This document shows positions 34,012-46,300 of a stretch of 64,000 nt of DNA, in pieces (positions within the stretch are counted from its first letter, which is position 1; every line of letters starts with the position of its first letter). The position numbers and the translations under genes were made by a program. The stretch is from Sesamum alatum (lineage: Eukaryota > Streptophyta > Magnoliopsida > Lamiales > Pedaliaceae), in contig JACGWO010000005.1 of NCBI GenBank assembly GCA_034509735.1, forward strand, positions 27,646,383 through 27,710,382. Direction: 5' to 3'. The notes under the pieces were generated by a model that did no database searches, was not told where the DNA came from, and was given only the letters and a program-made list of their open reading frames with translations.

Positions 34012-35437
34012 AACGAATGTCACTCTAGTTACTGGAGAATATGTATAAAAAAACTCTAGACCTTCAAGTTGCTTGAAACCTTGGGCAACTAGTCTAGCTT
34101 TAAATTTGTCAATTGAACCATCCGGTTTTAACTTTTTTCAAAGGACCCATTTGCACCCAATTGTTTTACAACCCGGTGGTAAATTAACTAATTTTCAAGT
34201 TTTATTAGAAATTTAGAGACTCCATCTCATCATTCACAATCTCTTTTCCAAAAATATCATCAGGTGATGAAAAAGCTTCTTTCAAAGTAAGAGGGTCATC
34301 CTCAACATTCGAAACATAAAAATTAGGACCGAAATCTTTTTCTACTCTAGCTCTTTTACTTCTTAGTTCAAATATATTTTCTTCATTTTTCAAAATTGAA
34401 GTGGAAGAGCTAGATAAAGATAAAATATTCTTTTCGACCCCCACTATTTATAGAATTAAATGAAAACTTTTCTTCATGAAAAATGCATCACCTGATTCTA
34501 TAATCACATTGTCTTTCAGATTTAAAAATATATAGGATGTACCATTAGAAGCATAACTAAGAAAGCACAAATTGTAACTTTTATTCCCAATTTTTGAATT
34601 TTAGGATTTGCGAGCCTCACATAAGCAAACAAACCCAAACTCTAAGATATCCCAATTTTGACTTATAACCTCTCCACACCTCAAAAGGTGTTAATTTAGT
34701 TCTTTTATGTGACACCCTATTCAACACATAACAAGTTGTTAATATAGTTTCACCCCAAAGATTTGAAGGTACACAAAATTCAATAAGCATGGCATTTGTT
34801 AAATCAACTAACGTTCTATTTTTTCTCCGAATTACACCATTAGATGTAGGAGAATATGGTGGAGTAATTTCATGAATTATCCCAATGATTTAACAAAAGA
34901 ATTAAACTCAGTTGACTCATATTCTTGGCCTCTATCACTTCTAATTCTCTTTATTTTCTTATTGAATTAATTTCAACTTCATGGAGATAATCATTAAACT
35001 TCTGAAAAGCATCACTTTTATTTTTCATCAAATAAACATATGTATAAGAAAAATCATCAATAAAGGGACAAAATAACGATTTCCTCCACGAGTTAAAATT
35101 CCCCCAAGTTCAAAAATATCAGAATATATTAGTTCTAACAATTCGGTTTTTCTTTAACACGTGGATGAGGCCTTTTAGTGATCTTTACTTTACTACAAGA
35201 TTCACATTTTTCAAAATCCTTTTGAATAATTAGAATTAATCCTAAATTGCTCATGATTCCCACATAACGATTATTAATATGACATAAAGGAGTATGCCAG
35301 AAATTAATAAAAGAGAGCATATAAACAGATGTAGAAGGCACTTTATCATCTCAACATTCAATGTAAACATCCCATCACATGCATGCCCTTTACCCACGAA
35401 AATACCTCTTTTCATAATTACATATTGATCAAATTTA
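34012..35437 (-). pseudogene. Ty1/copia pol, 5' part: GAG-pre-integrase, integrase, start of RT
   Basis: Minus strand. The GAG-pre-integrase region reads 'FVGKGHACDGMFTLNVE' (about 35,380) and 'FWHTPLCHINNRYVGIMSNL' (about 35,250-35,310), with 'CESCSKVKITKRP' (about 35,165-35,205) completing the H-H-C-C zinc site. Integrase core remnants follow. 'SKRARVEKDFGPNFYV' and 'LTLKEAFSSPDDIFGKEIVN' precede RT (34,205-34,350), and 'GSIDKFKARLVAQGFKQ' starts RT (about 34,075-34,125). Stops are frequent in the integrase. RT resumes at 24,081 beyond the CACTA insert. Upstream gag and the 5' LTR are absent: at about 35,440 the sequence switches to an unrelated repeat. Confidence 0.8.
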
Positions 35438-35440
35438 GGC

Positions 35441-36124
35441 TAGGTCCATGGCACTAGAGGCGAAGTGAATGTTGGTATGAACATTAGGCTCCGTGTCCCA
35501 TATAGGTACGGTCCTTCCGTCGACCGTCTCCCGGCCTTAGCCTAGGGCATAGAATTGGACATCGGTCCCATCCTCGACTAGACATTATACTTCACATTCA
35601 AGATGTGTTTATTCTATTGATCAACCTAGGGAACCATTCCCTACTCGACCAATCGCTACGCCCGTAGACTTGAAGAGTCTAAACCATCTTAGAGCGCATA
35701 GGAGACACAGCTGTCAAATACTGACAGGGAACATATTCTCTCTTGGAATCTATCGTTCTCAGTACATACTCCATCCGGAGTGGACAAGACTTGTAATGGC
35801 CATATCAAAGACACGAACACCTCTCTCAAGATCCAAGATACAACTATCATATGCATGCGACTGCCATGATTTCTCAAGTCAGAGAAATAATTCTGTACTA
35901 TCTGAACCGGGAATACTAGTCATACCGACCAAACCTCCAAAACTTCCGTATGACAATTCCTAGGCGAATCAGTTCAGTTAGTCGACTACCTTACCAACTA
36001 ATCCACTAAAATTGCATAGACGACCTATGTCTGACATCGATGAAACTCGGCACTCACCCAATGTAATACTTAGTGCAAGCCTCTAAATGGCATTCAAGAC
36101 CCAGTCTCCAGGTTCTCGACGTGG
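35441..36124. repeat. LTR-retroelement-derived repeat, copy 2
   Basis: Related to 181-620, but with an extra middle part (about 35,730-35,990, 'CTCAGTACATACTCCATCC'). No ORF of note. Its left edge abuts the truncated copia element and its right edge abuts the segmental duplication copy B. Confidence 0.6.
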
Positions 36125-36971
36125 AACATTGACAATGATAATGTTGACAAACGTCTCCTATCAATTACAGACAAAAAGTTTAAGTGGTTCATAAATTCCA
36201 AAAACTTCTCTCCCTAGCATTTTCGAAGACGTATGCTTCAACCAAATTGAACGATATATCGTATAATAAAATATTGATCACATCACATGCGGAATCATAT
36301 AGTGCAACAAATTAGACTTGCCAAACAAGTAGGGTTCGGCCATAAAATTGTTCGTGGGTAGCTCTATTTCCTCTTAAAATTTATTATTACTACATATATT
36401 TCATTAATTTATTATACTTGCCAAATAAAGTTTTTATGAAATTGAAAGGTTGCAATATCTGAAAATGAAAAAAGTCTCTTTCTTTTTTTTTTTTTCTTTC
36501 TAAATTGCAATAAAAAAGGCTGAAAGCTCATCTTGAATGCGATCTATGGGCATGGACTAAAAGAGGGAAAAAAAAAAGCACCACCTTACACATTCATTAC
36601 AGTGCTTGAGATCAGGCATAAATTAATGTGGGAACAAAATCTAGGTTCACGTGGAACAATATAGATATAGTTACTTTAATTCAAGTACTAACTGACTTAG
36701 TACCCTATGTCATATATCATCATCTGCCTTTGTGCTTATTGGAAACATAAGCCTGTTTGTCTTTATTCTTATTTTCAGTTTTTAATTTTTGAAATAGTAA
36801 ATAAAACAATATCTTTATTTATGTGTATTCTCATTAAAAATATATTAATTTGACACTACAATTTAATATAAAATGCAATTTTATTAACTAATCTAAATAT
36901 ATTTTATTTTACACGAAAATTTATACAAAATAAAAATACATATTTTATATTGAAAACTGAAAATAAAAATA

Positions 36972-38177
36972 CGAGAAAAATGCAATTTTGGTCCACTTTC
37001 CTAGGAGCAATGACACTTTTAGTCTAGATCCATTTAAAAATAGCAATTTAAGGTGACAATTTTCGGCCAAAAAATTCCTAGTTTGGCCAAAATTGGTGAC
37101 GTGGGTCGCACATGACCATCTAAAATTCAGAATTTTCAATGAGTTTTTTCTACGTGCATTAAAATAATTCGATCTCTCTTACATGACAAGGGTAACATGT
37201 TAAAATTTTAAAATAGAATATGTCATCATTGTCACCTCATCATTTTTGCCAAATCACCCATTTTGTTTTTATTTTATTTTATCCCTACCCCCACCCCTTC
37301 ACCTTCGGGCCACCTACCCCCTACTTACCCCTATCACCAGACTTCGCCTTGAAACAGGCATCGCGGCCCTGATCTTGGCGACCTCTCGTCGCCCAGATCC
37401 AGAAACAAGGGCTGACGGCGTTTGGGTAACATGTATCGCCCAGGCCCAAGACTGGGGGCGGTTGTGCCTTCTCTGCAAGCCGCCGCCCCCAATTTAGGAT
37501 TTTAATTATTTTTTAATTAACTTAGTGTAAAATACTTAAAAGAAAATGAAGGAAATGTTAAATTTTTAAAAGGTTTTAAGAAAAAAAAACAAACAAAGTT
37601 CAGAAATTATTTTAAAAAAATTAAAGAAATTTGATTTAATTATTTTAAATAAAAACAATAATTTCAAAATTTTAATTTTTTTATAGTAAATAATATAATT
37701 TATTAAATATATTCAAACTATATTATAATTTAAATATAGTTAACAAAATATAATTATTATAATTAATTAAAATTTATATTGGTATAGATGTTTAAATTTG
37801 AAATTTGAATTGTAGTATATTAATATTTTAAATTGTGATTTTAATTTAATTTCTCAATTTGGTACAAAATTTTAAAATATATATTTTATTTTTGTATTTA
37901 AATAATATATATTTAAAAAAAATTGTTTATTGAAATGGATTTTAGCATGCCACCTCACTATGCTTGCTAAATTACGTGTCATGTAAGAAAATTTTTACGT
38001 TTTTAATCCATGTTTGTAATTGTTGCTGGACAGGTGGGAGATTCCGGTCAAATATGGGGTTCTTTGTGTGGAATTGCCATTTTTTAGAAATACTGTCTTA
38101 AATTGCAATTTTCAAATGGATATGGACTAAAAGTGTCACTGCGCCCTACAAAAATGGACAAAAATTATATTTTTTCC
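36972..38177. mobile_element. 1.2-kb TIR element (MULE-like) with a GC-rich interior segment
   Basis: Inverted arms of about 80 bp share 'GACACTTTTAGTC', 'ATCCATTT.AAAAT.GCAATTTAAG' and 'TGCAATTTTGGTCC'-like words at 36,972-37,055 and 38,090-38,177. Flanks TAAAAATA (36,964-36,971) and TAAAAACA (38,178-38,185) are an 8-9 bp duplication with one mismatch. Copy A at about 20,025-20,035 is uninterrupted. The interior is very AT-rich except 37,290-37,500, which is clearly GC-rich and contains an 83-codon ORF without recognised domains. Confidence 0.75.
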
Positions 38178-39135
38178 TAAAAACACAGACAAACAGGTCG
38201 AGGCTTGGAAGCAACTGATCTTCGAATTACAAGAGGGTCTATGACTGAGCTTATAAACTATTCAAAATGCGTTATAAATTGTTTGAAAGTTTATAAATTA
38301 TGTAAAATTATTTGATATTTTATTTAAAAAAATATATAAAATTTTAAAATTAGATGTTTAAGGTCTTATAAGCTTTTTATTAAAAAAAAGAAAAAAGAAA
38401 AAGAAAGGAGTAAGTTCAATTCATATGTTTTTTATAAGATTTTTTAAACTTTCTAATTTTAATATCCAAGAGGAAAAAATACCTCCATTATTTTTATAGT
38501 ATTTAAGTTTTACGTGTCATATAATTGACGTTTTCTTTTTGCCCAAGCAGACATGTCTATTTATATGATTGTAATGATTTTTTGGGGTCATTATTTTATT
38601 TTACAATATAAGGAGCTTATTACACCAAACATCTTAACATCTTATAAGCTCCGACATCTTATTTATCCAAATTTTTTATAAACTTATGTTTAAAAAAATT
38701 AACTAAAACATATTTTAACTCGTAAGTTTTTAATTTCTTTTGACATAAGCTTACTCATACGCCCTCTAAATACAAGTGAAACTATTAATGAAAAGAAGCA
38801 ATGTAGCAAGAAAAAGAAAATATATGTATATATATATATATATCTATTTGTCAACATTCATAAACCAATTAATTAAAAAGTAAATTTATTTTAGGCAAAT
38901 GATCCGATCAAAATCTTTAATGATAGTGGTTTATAATCACGAAATTGTAAGTTTGAATTTCAAGAACACCACTTTTTAGTTTACATTATAGTAATTCTTA
39001 TTATATTGACAAGTTTATGTTGTGGAAACTTCAATTTAAAATTACATATGACTTAAGAAATGTTTGAAAACGTTTATAATCTTTTAAAAATATTCTGTAA
39101 AAGTCATAATAGATTCCTTCAATTTTATTTTTATT

Positions 39136-39951
39136 TGATGCCCCCTCAAATTCATCAGGCCATCCTAAGAGCTAAGAGTAGGCATAAGGGCCAGGCAGCC
39201 CAGCAAGCCTAGGCCATCAAGCCCAGAACAGTAAGGCTTTTTATGCAAAGTCAAGTTTTTTATGCATTAACTTGGCAGGTCCACGGAAAAGGTCCATACA
39301 GCAAACCTAGTCATCAAACAGCTCGGATTCCACATCATACGGATGGCCAACACATGGAGCCACGTCATACTGAAAAATCTCAGCCAAATTCCCAGTAGAT
39401 TGGCCAGAATTCGGGTCTTCCTCACCAAGTAAACTGCTTTTCCAGAAAATATGGCAGATGTGGCAGGGTTAACTCAAATGACTATATCTTCACTAATTCA
39501 ACTCTGATTCTCATGCGGTTTGTTGGGTTGAGAAGATTACTTCCCAAGGTTTTCAACGGTATATGGCACTCAACTTAATTCCTCCTAAATTGAGTTCAAC
39601 ACCAGTTATAAAAATGCATACTGTGCAGTCATTTAGAACAAGTTACAATTCAGATTCACACAACTTTCAAGTAGCATCTAGACTCTCTTGGCACTTACTT
39701 TGCACACTGTTTTCTCTCCAATTTTGAGATATTTTTTCAGCATACTCTTACACGGATTATCACAACGACATACCACTTTACCATAATTATCATTGTATTC
39801 AAGTTTTCTATTTATTTTATTCAGTCGAACATTACTGACTTAAACATCAAAGTGCTAACCACTCTCTGCAGGTTAGTCTTCCCTACAATCTTGGAACTTT
39901 TGTAAAGACCCCTCAATATTTTGTGGTGTTGCTGGACTCCGGTGCGCATCA
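39136..39951 (+). mobile_element. Solo LTR (816 bp)
   Basis: TGATGCCCCC...GGTGCGCATCA, with ends TGATGC/GCATCA inverted. The flanks TTATT and ATATT are a likely 5-bp duplication with one change. A TATA-like 'AGTTATAAAAATGCATA' is at about 39,603-39,618. Copy A near 21,078 lacks it. The ends resemble plant Ty3/gypsy LTRs. No internal element sequence follows, so it is best explained as LTR-LTR recombination. Orientation is from the TATA box. Confidence 0.78.
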
Positions 39952-40122
39952 ATATTAATCACAAAATCAGAAGCTGAGATATTTTTTACTTAATTACTTA
40001 ACTTTAGTTATACAAATAATCTAATAGTTACATGCTTAACAAAAACTTTTTATTGTTTGGAGTTGGCATTACACGAAAGATGAAAATTGATTAATTTTTT
40101 CAATTTTGCGAAAATAAAAGTC

Positions 40123-41460
40123 CACATTACTCGACACATTATTAGATATATTGTAGCCTATACTTAATTAATAGGATTCGTAATTCTATAAACATTTTTC
40201 TCGTGGATTATTGTGTACTAGAAATCAAATTCTAACATGACAAGGAACTAACCATTTGATGGACTCTTTTCATTGTTTAGAAAATGGATGTGAAAATTAC
40301 AAATTTATTAATCATGGCATATTTATAAAACATGAATTTCACTATTGACGTGGTATAATATATAAAATTTGATGTTTTTATATTTGGAATATCCGAAAAA
40401 TTCAATTTGATTATCTCGTTAGAGATTTTATTTATTTTTACGATTTGGGAGTAATTTAAATAATCACAAATGATAGCAATAAAAAATTCGTGATTCATCC
40501 ATAAAACCTTCATAATAATTAAATAAATCCAATATAAAACCCTGAATTCACAAAAATATACTGATGATCGAGTCTCTAGAGTATGAAAAGTTCTTAATCA
40601 AACCGCATCTTATTGTACCGAATCAAATAGTACTACTTATCATATGATTATTGCTTGATGTGGTATGTGACATAATTAGTGTCTCGTTGTGTACCTAAGT
40701 TATTATTTGTTCTGACTTTATAAGTATTACGATTTTGTTCTTGAAAAAAATATTTCATCTGGCAGCAATATTTTGAAAACTGGACCTGATAAATTATTCG
40801 ATCACCGGCCCGACCAATTAGATCGAATTGTAAAAATTGATTAATCAGGACCATATTATATATATATATATATGTAGCATATCTGCATTATACATTAATT
40901 GATTAAACTAAAAGATGAAATGTATTAAAAAAAGAAACTTTTGAAAATTAAAACCAATAATAATTCCCCAATAAAATTTAACAAAAAACATATAAAAGTA
41001 AATTTAACAATTTATAATAATAATCTATAAATTTTTATAATTATTCTCCACAATTTATAAATAAATAAATTAAAATTTTAACTCTTGTCAAAATTAACAA
41101 TCAACTTTGTTAAAACATCAAACAATTAAAAACCTAAGATAAATTAAAATTAAAAACTAAAAAAAGCTAACAATTTAGAAAAAATAAGGTTGCTGGCCCA
41201 CATTAAAATAAATACAAACAAAATCCACCTAAACTTTGAGAAGCAAAAGTAATCCCCCGTATATACATACATACATTTCTTCTCTCTCTCTCTTTATCTT
41301 GCTTGCTTCAAAATTTATTTCTTTTATAGTTTTCTTTTCTCTCTCTATCTTGGAATTTTCAAACAATTGTCAGAAAGGTGAGACATATATTTTTTTTTTT
41401 TTAACCTTTCTTCTTTTTTGTTCATTTGCCTCTTACAGAAGCTCGATTGACCTTGACCTT
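40123..41460. other. AT-rich intergenic region
   Basis: No gene is supported. There is a short (TA)n at about 40,856-40,873 and a (CT)-rich patch with 'ATACATACATAC' at 41,263-41,295. Small ORFs on both strands are short and without domains. Confidence 0.5.
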
Positions 41461-42018
41461 AGGGATGGCAATGGTCCGAATTGGATCGAGACACGAACCA
41501 ACCCTGATTAGGATAAGTTTTAAAACCGTAAATGAATTTTAAGACGGGTCGAAGGTTTAGCTGTTTGAACCAAAATCATTCTAGACCCGCCTTAAATTAT
41601 GTTAAATATATTTATACATATATGAAAAATATGTATAACTTATTTATACTTACATATAATATATAAATTTGATTATTTTTATAAATTAAAATAATGATAT
41701 AAATAATTTATAAATACTTTAAAGTTTATATAAGTAACACATTTTCTAAATATTTTAATATTTTCATATTAAAATATGCACATATAAATTTAAAAAAATA
41801 TTAACCTTTTAATAATATTATTTTTTATATTTGTAAAGTAATGATAGTAAAAAAAATTTAAAAATATATATTTTTTAAATATTTTAAAAATATTAACTGC
41901 GTTCACCATGTCCAACCTGACGGATCCTAGGTTTGGGGCTGGTCCGAGTCCAAAAATATCTTGGTGAGGCAGATCCTGAGTTTAGCAAACCCGTCCCAGA
42001 CTCGCCCCATTGCTATCC
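41461..42018. mobile_element. TIR element of the 'GGGATGGCAATGG' type
   Basis: The left end AGGGATGGCAATGGTCCGAA is mirrored at the right by …CGCCCCATTGCTATCCTT. About 560 bp, with 'GGGTCGAAGG' and 'AACCCGTCCC'-type subterminal words and an AT-rich centre. Such 'GGGATGGCAATGG' repeats are common in plant genomes. I could not find a clean target duplication, so the superfamily is left open. Confidence 0.6.
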
Positions 42019-42160
42019 TTATCTATCGTTGCGCTAGAACAGATGCAGCAACCCGCTACCTCTCTTCATTTCAGTTTTGTTTTTTTTTTTTTTTTTTAAA
42101 AAAATATGAACTAGTTTGATTAGTCCAACTTTTGGTCGATTCTGAGAAGGTCTGACAAGT

Positions 42161-42418
42161 TCACCCTAAATTTGATCTCCTCGATCTTGTACTTATACCT
42201 GGACAGCCATAGGTCCAATCCCTGGCCAATTCAATCGGGGTGCAAAAACACTGCTTGATTGGGAAGGCCTCAGAGCTTATAAGGTGTTTAAACTCCTCAT
42301 CTGTAATAGATGTTGGATGCATGACAATATCATCAGCCTTATAAAAGGGGCTTGAGATGAATATACGGCCTGGTTTTAAGTTTTGACATAATATCCCAAA
42401 TGATGCAATGTGCGGCAC
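42161..42418 (-). other. Unrecognised 85-codon ORF
   Basis: Minus strand, open from 42,418 to 42,161. The composition is protein-like ('GRIFISSPFYKADDIVMHP', 'ITDEEFKHLISSEAFP', 'CTPIELARDW') with no match I can name. There is no obvious splice context or promoter. It may be a fragment of a retrotransposon or host gene, or chance. Confidence 0.25.
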
Positions 42419-43086
42419 AAATGGTGTCTAGTTGTGTAGGATTTTCTGCTTTGACTTTATGAACTCACATATTTGTCTTTGACCAAGACCCATTATTACC
42501 AGGGAGAAAAGACTTTGGAGCTTATAAAATATTTTGAGTTCTTGACAATCGTCTACAGCGAAACAACAACACTGATAGTTTGTAATTATATGCGCTTTTT
42601 TATGATCCTTTTAAAATTATATGCTAATCATATAACAGATGTAATTTCGATTATCTCGAAGTTAATTTAGAATAAGAATTTTTTTGAAAAAAATTGAGCT
42701 ATTTCTTCTAATATAAAAGACTTTTGTCCTTATCATGCAAAGTACCAAGGGTGGATTATTTTTTGGTAAGAGACATTATTCCTATCACCCCACTCTCTTA
42801 TCTTATAAGCCCTCTCCCAATAAGAAAAATTGAGGGAAAATAAATCCAAAATTTTAAAAATTATTTACGAAAATTTCACTTTTGGAAAGCTCCATCTGTC
42901 AGTGGTCCCAATCACTCCATTTCCCCCATATTGTTTTCTCATCTCTCTCTCTCTCTCCAAAGCTCCTCTTTCTCTCTCCAAAGATAGAGATAGATACGGA
43001 GGTAATTGGTGATCAGAGGGAATCCGTAGCTTGCATTTATAGTTGCTGATCGCTTTTCTGCACCTATACGAAGAGGAATTTGTGTC
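42419..43086. promoter_or_regulatory. Upstream region of the copper amine oxidase gene
   Basis: Contains a pyrimidine-rich block (about 42,934-42,985, CT repeats), common in plant core promoters or leaders. 42,610-42,690 resembles one arm of the MITE at 50,413. No gene. Confidence 0.4.
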
Positions 43087-43093
43087 TATAAAT
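43087..43093 (+). promoter_or_regulatory. Possible TATA box of the amine oxidase gene
   Basis: TATAAAT, 118 bases before the start codon. If used, transcription would start near 43,120. The upstream CT-rich block allows an alternative, earlier start. Confidence 0.35.
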
Positions 43094-43151
43094 TGTGGAG
43101 GCGCGGCTGTTGTTGGTAGTGGTGGTGTGAGGAGTTACAGTGTTTTGCTGT

Positions 43152-43382
43152 ATGTCAGTAGACTGCTACACGCATTGCGGTGGATTCGGTGAGCTTGCCA
43201 ACCAGTTACAATGGCCCCAGCTCAGAAAGAGGCGACGCTTGCTGTTAGTTGCGCTCCGACAGCAGCCGGTGTTTCTGCCGCCGGCGTCGTCCGCCGGGAG
43301 ACGGCTTCCGCCTCCGGCGCTGCTGATTGGGGCGTGTCATCTGCGGCTAAAGACTTGCAGAGCAAGAATTTGGCGTCCTTAG
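43152..43382 (+). other. Upstream ORF overlapping the amine oxidase start codon
   Basis: ATG at 43,152 (weak context, T at +4) opens 76 codons in a frame different from the main ORF and runs past the main ATG at 43,211. If the leader includes it, scanning ribosomes could be diverted. The main ATG has an optimal context (A at -3, G at +4). No conservation evidence. Confidence 0.35.
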
Positions 43383-46300
43383 TGAGACCGAATCCTTCTT
43401 CTAAAGCTACCACTAAAGGTTGGTTTGCTTCCCTTTCTCACTTTTAGTTTTGAAGATAGTTCATGGAAATAGTTTGTCCTTGAAGTTCGAAGAAGTGTAG
43501 AGAAATTTATCGTTTAGCTCAAACGTAATCTATATGGTGTAGCGCGTGAGGTGCGTTGATCAAGATCTTCAAATCTTGATGGTGGTTCAGTTGAAATAGA
43601 TTGACCGCATTGTGTCCCCATCTTGTGTCAATTTTTTTGGTTTATCTTATTCTTTTGTATCTTGGTGCTGCGGCCGATTAGTGATTTGTTTGCTTGTGTC
43701 TGGGGAGGCGCATGAAAGTCACTACTAGATTATGCATATGATACTGCTAGTGGCTAATTTTTGTGTCTGTTCTTATGTTAAATCATTTGAAGCTAGTCTT
43801 TCTTCCATTTACTCCTTGTATTTCTGGAGAAAATGAGGATATTAAAAGGACAACAAAAGTTAACGTTAGAAGAAATTAAATTTGCTATCTGAACTTAATG
43901 TTTATGATTTTCTAATATTTAGTACTTTACGCTAGAACTTGAGATATAAACTGGCATGCTTTTAGGCCGTGCTGGTAGTCCATGCCAAAAAATCAGTATA
44001 ATATTTGTGGATCACTTTTATGTATAACTCACTTTTGTAGAGGAACTCTAGATTCTTGGTAAACTGAAAGTTGGTGGTTATTGTGTAAATCATATCAGGT
44101 TGGAGAACTCTTCTAATGATAAGGAGTTCCAAAACTTTGTCACGGGACCATAATTAATTTTCATCTTGATTTTATAAATTGGACCTGTTACCATTCATGT
44201 CGTTAAAGCATGATTTGGTTGCAGGTACTTCATTTACTGTCTAAAATAAGTACGTTTTAAAATTAACTATTAGGAAATCATTCTTTTTTCGTTTTACTTT
44301 TCCTGTTGTTTTTATGTAGAGGAATGGTTGCTTATATAGCATAAAAGACTTAATCTATAATTGAGGTCTGTTGGTGTTGGCTGACCACCTCACATGTCAT
44401 TGGTCCATTCTGGTGCTCCATTTCTATTGCTTAGTTGTTCTCAAGGTTTTGCATCAGAGGGAGGGTGAAATGTTATTACATCAATGTGTTGCTTTCTTTA
44501 ATGTAAATGCCGCTAAATTGTATCTTCCTTGGAATAGTTCTATGTAGCAGTATAATCTGGAGTTTATTTAGTTTGTATATCACTTGATTATGTTGCATCC
44601 CTTCTGAGCCACTAGCATCCTAGGAAATTGTCAGCAAGTTATCTCTGACAGTTATCTATGTTAGTATGTATCATATTTATTGAATGAGAAAGAGTGTGAT
44701 GCATGTTAGACCTCTATCAGATTATTCTTCCAAATTTTAATTGAAATTTATTCAGTAATTAATAAGTTCATTGCCTGTTCAGGGATCCAAATCATGGCAA
44801 GGGCTCAAACCAAACATCCTTTGGATCCATTATCTGCTATGGAAATCTCTGTGGCTGTGGCAACTGTCAGAGCAGCTGGAGCCACCCCTGAGGTTCACTA
44901 GGGCACTTTATTTTCTTTTTCCCACTCACACTATATGAAGAATATGTGATTACACTAGATGGTTTTTCATTTTATGTTGACTTTGTTACCGACTTTTCCT
45001 CTCGTTCCAGGTCAGAGATAGCATGCGGTTTATTGAAGTGGTTCTGCTGGAGCCAGAAAAACATGTAGTGGCCCTGGCAGATGCTTATTTCTTTCCCCCT
45101 TTTCAACCCTCATTGTTGCCTAGAACAAGAGGAGGACCAGAAATTCCTAGTAAACTCCCGCCAAGGCAAGCTAGACTAGTCGTCTATAATAAAAGGTCCA
45201 ATGAGACTAGCGTATGGATTGTTGAGCTGGCAGAAGTACATGCTACAACTCGAGGTGGACATCATAGGGGAAAAGTGATTTCTTCTACAGTTGTCCCTGA
45301 TGTTCAGCCACCAATGGTATCTCTGCCTAATTGAAGCATTTTTAAAATTTAATATGTTTATTTCAGGTCCTTGAGTAAATAGTATTTGAAACTCATAGTT
45401 GATGCTTATTAAACTTTTGTGATTCATATTTGCCAATTCTATACCTCTGGGCAGGAGAAGTTTATTTAGGTTACGTAACATCTCATGGGAATCTTAACAC
45501 AAGTGATCAACTTGACATGCACTGGCTGCATCATGTTGATGTCGATAGATTTGAAGTACAAAACTATATGGATGCTTGCATATATGTACTCTTTCTTTTG
45601 TGGTTCTAATATATGACAATGGTTGTTCCAGGGGCCCTAAGAAAAGAAACAAAAATAGTTTTGTTCAAATTGGGACCTAAAAGGTTTATAGAGACAGTAT
45701 GTTCTAGAATGACTAGAGGGGGTGTATTAAAAACAGTCACTTGTTTGATGATATAATCTTTTGTGAGTTACATAGCATCTGGAACCTTGACTGTTGTCTG
45801 GTATGGTTATGGTGCATGAGTATATAGAAAATTTTTGCAAGGGTTGGGTATGGCAACCCTTTATTTTCCAGAGTGCACTGTGCACATTGATAGTTGTGTG
45901 TGTAGGTAAAAGGTTGATGCATATGTTTAGGAGGTCTGGTTGATACAAGTATCTTCTAAAATGGTATTATTTTTAATCTCTGCTGGTTATATCCGAGGTA
46001 TGAAATCAAGAGGATCACACATTTAAAGCTTAAATTGGTTTTCTCTTGTATGTACCTTTTCTTCCCCAGTCCCCAAAGGCACCATTTATTTATGATAATG
46101 ATAGTGGCTCGTTGGTAAATATTATGAAGAATTGTGTGACTTTAGGCTTGTGTTTGGAAAAGTTTCAAGTGTCATTTCAAATACTTTAAGTGACAACATA
46201 GATTCAAACCTCAATTTGGTGTCTAAAATATTCTTTTAGGCGCATTGAGATAGCATGTTATATTACTTAGGTTTATGAGTGTTTCTTTTCTCTCTCCCCC

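Larger units (their letters stand above)
36135..40122. repeat. Segmental duplication, copy B
   Basis: Corresponds to 19,070-21,270 in the same orientation. It is longer because of a TIR element (36,972-38,177), a solo LTR (39,136-39,951) and about 190 extra bases at 36,405-36,595. No supported gene outside the inserts. Confidence 0.85.

Noticed and set aside
41236..41511. 91-codon ORF over the CT-rich patch
   Set aside because: No domain, and its end overlaps the left terminus of a TIR element.
45176..45948. Minus-strand ORFs in amine oxidase exon 3 and intron 3
   Set aside because: Shadows of a well supported gene and its intron.
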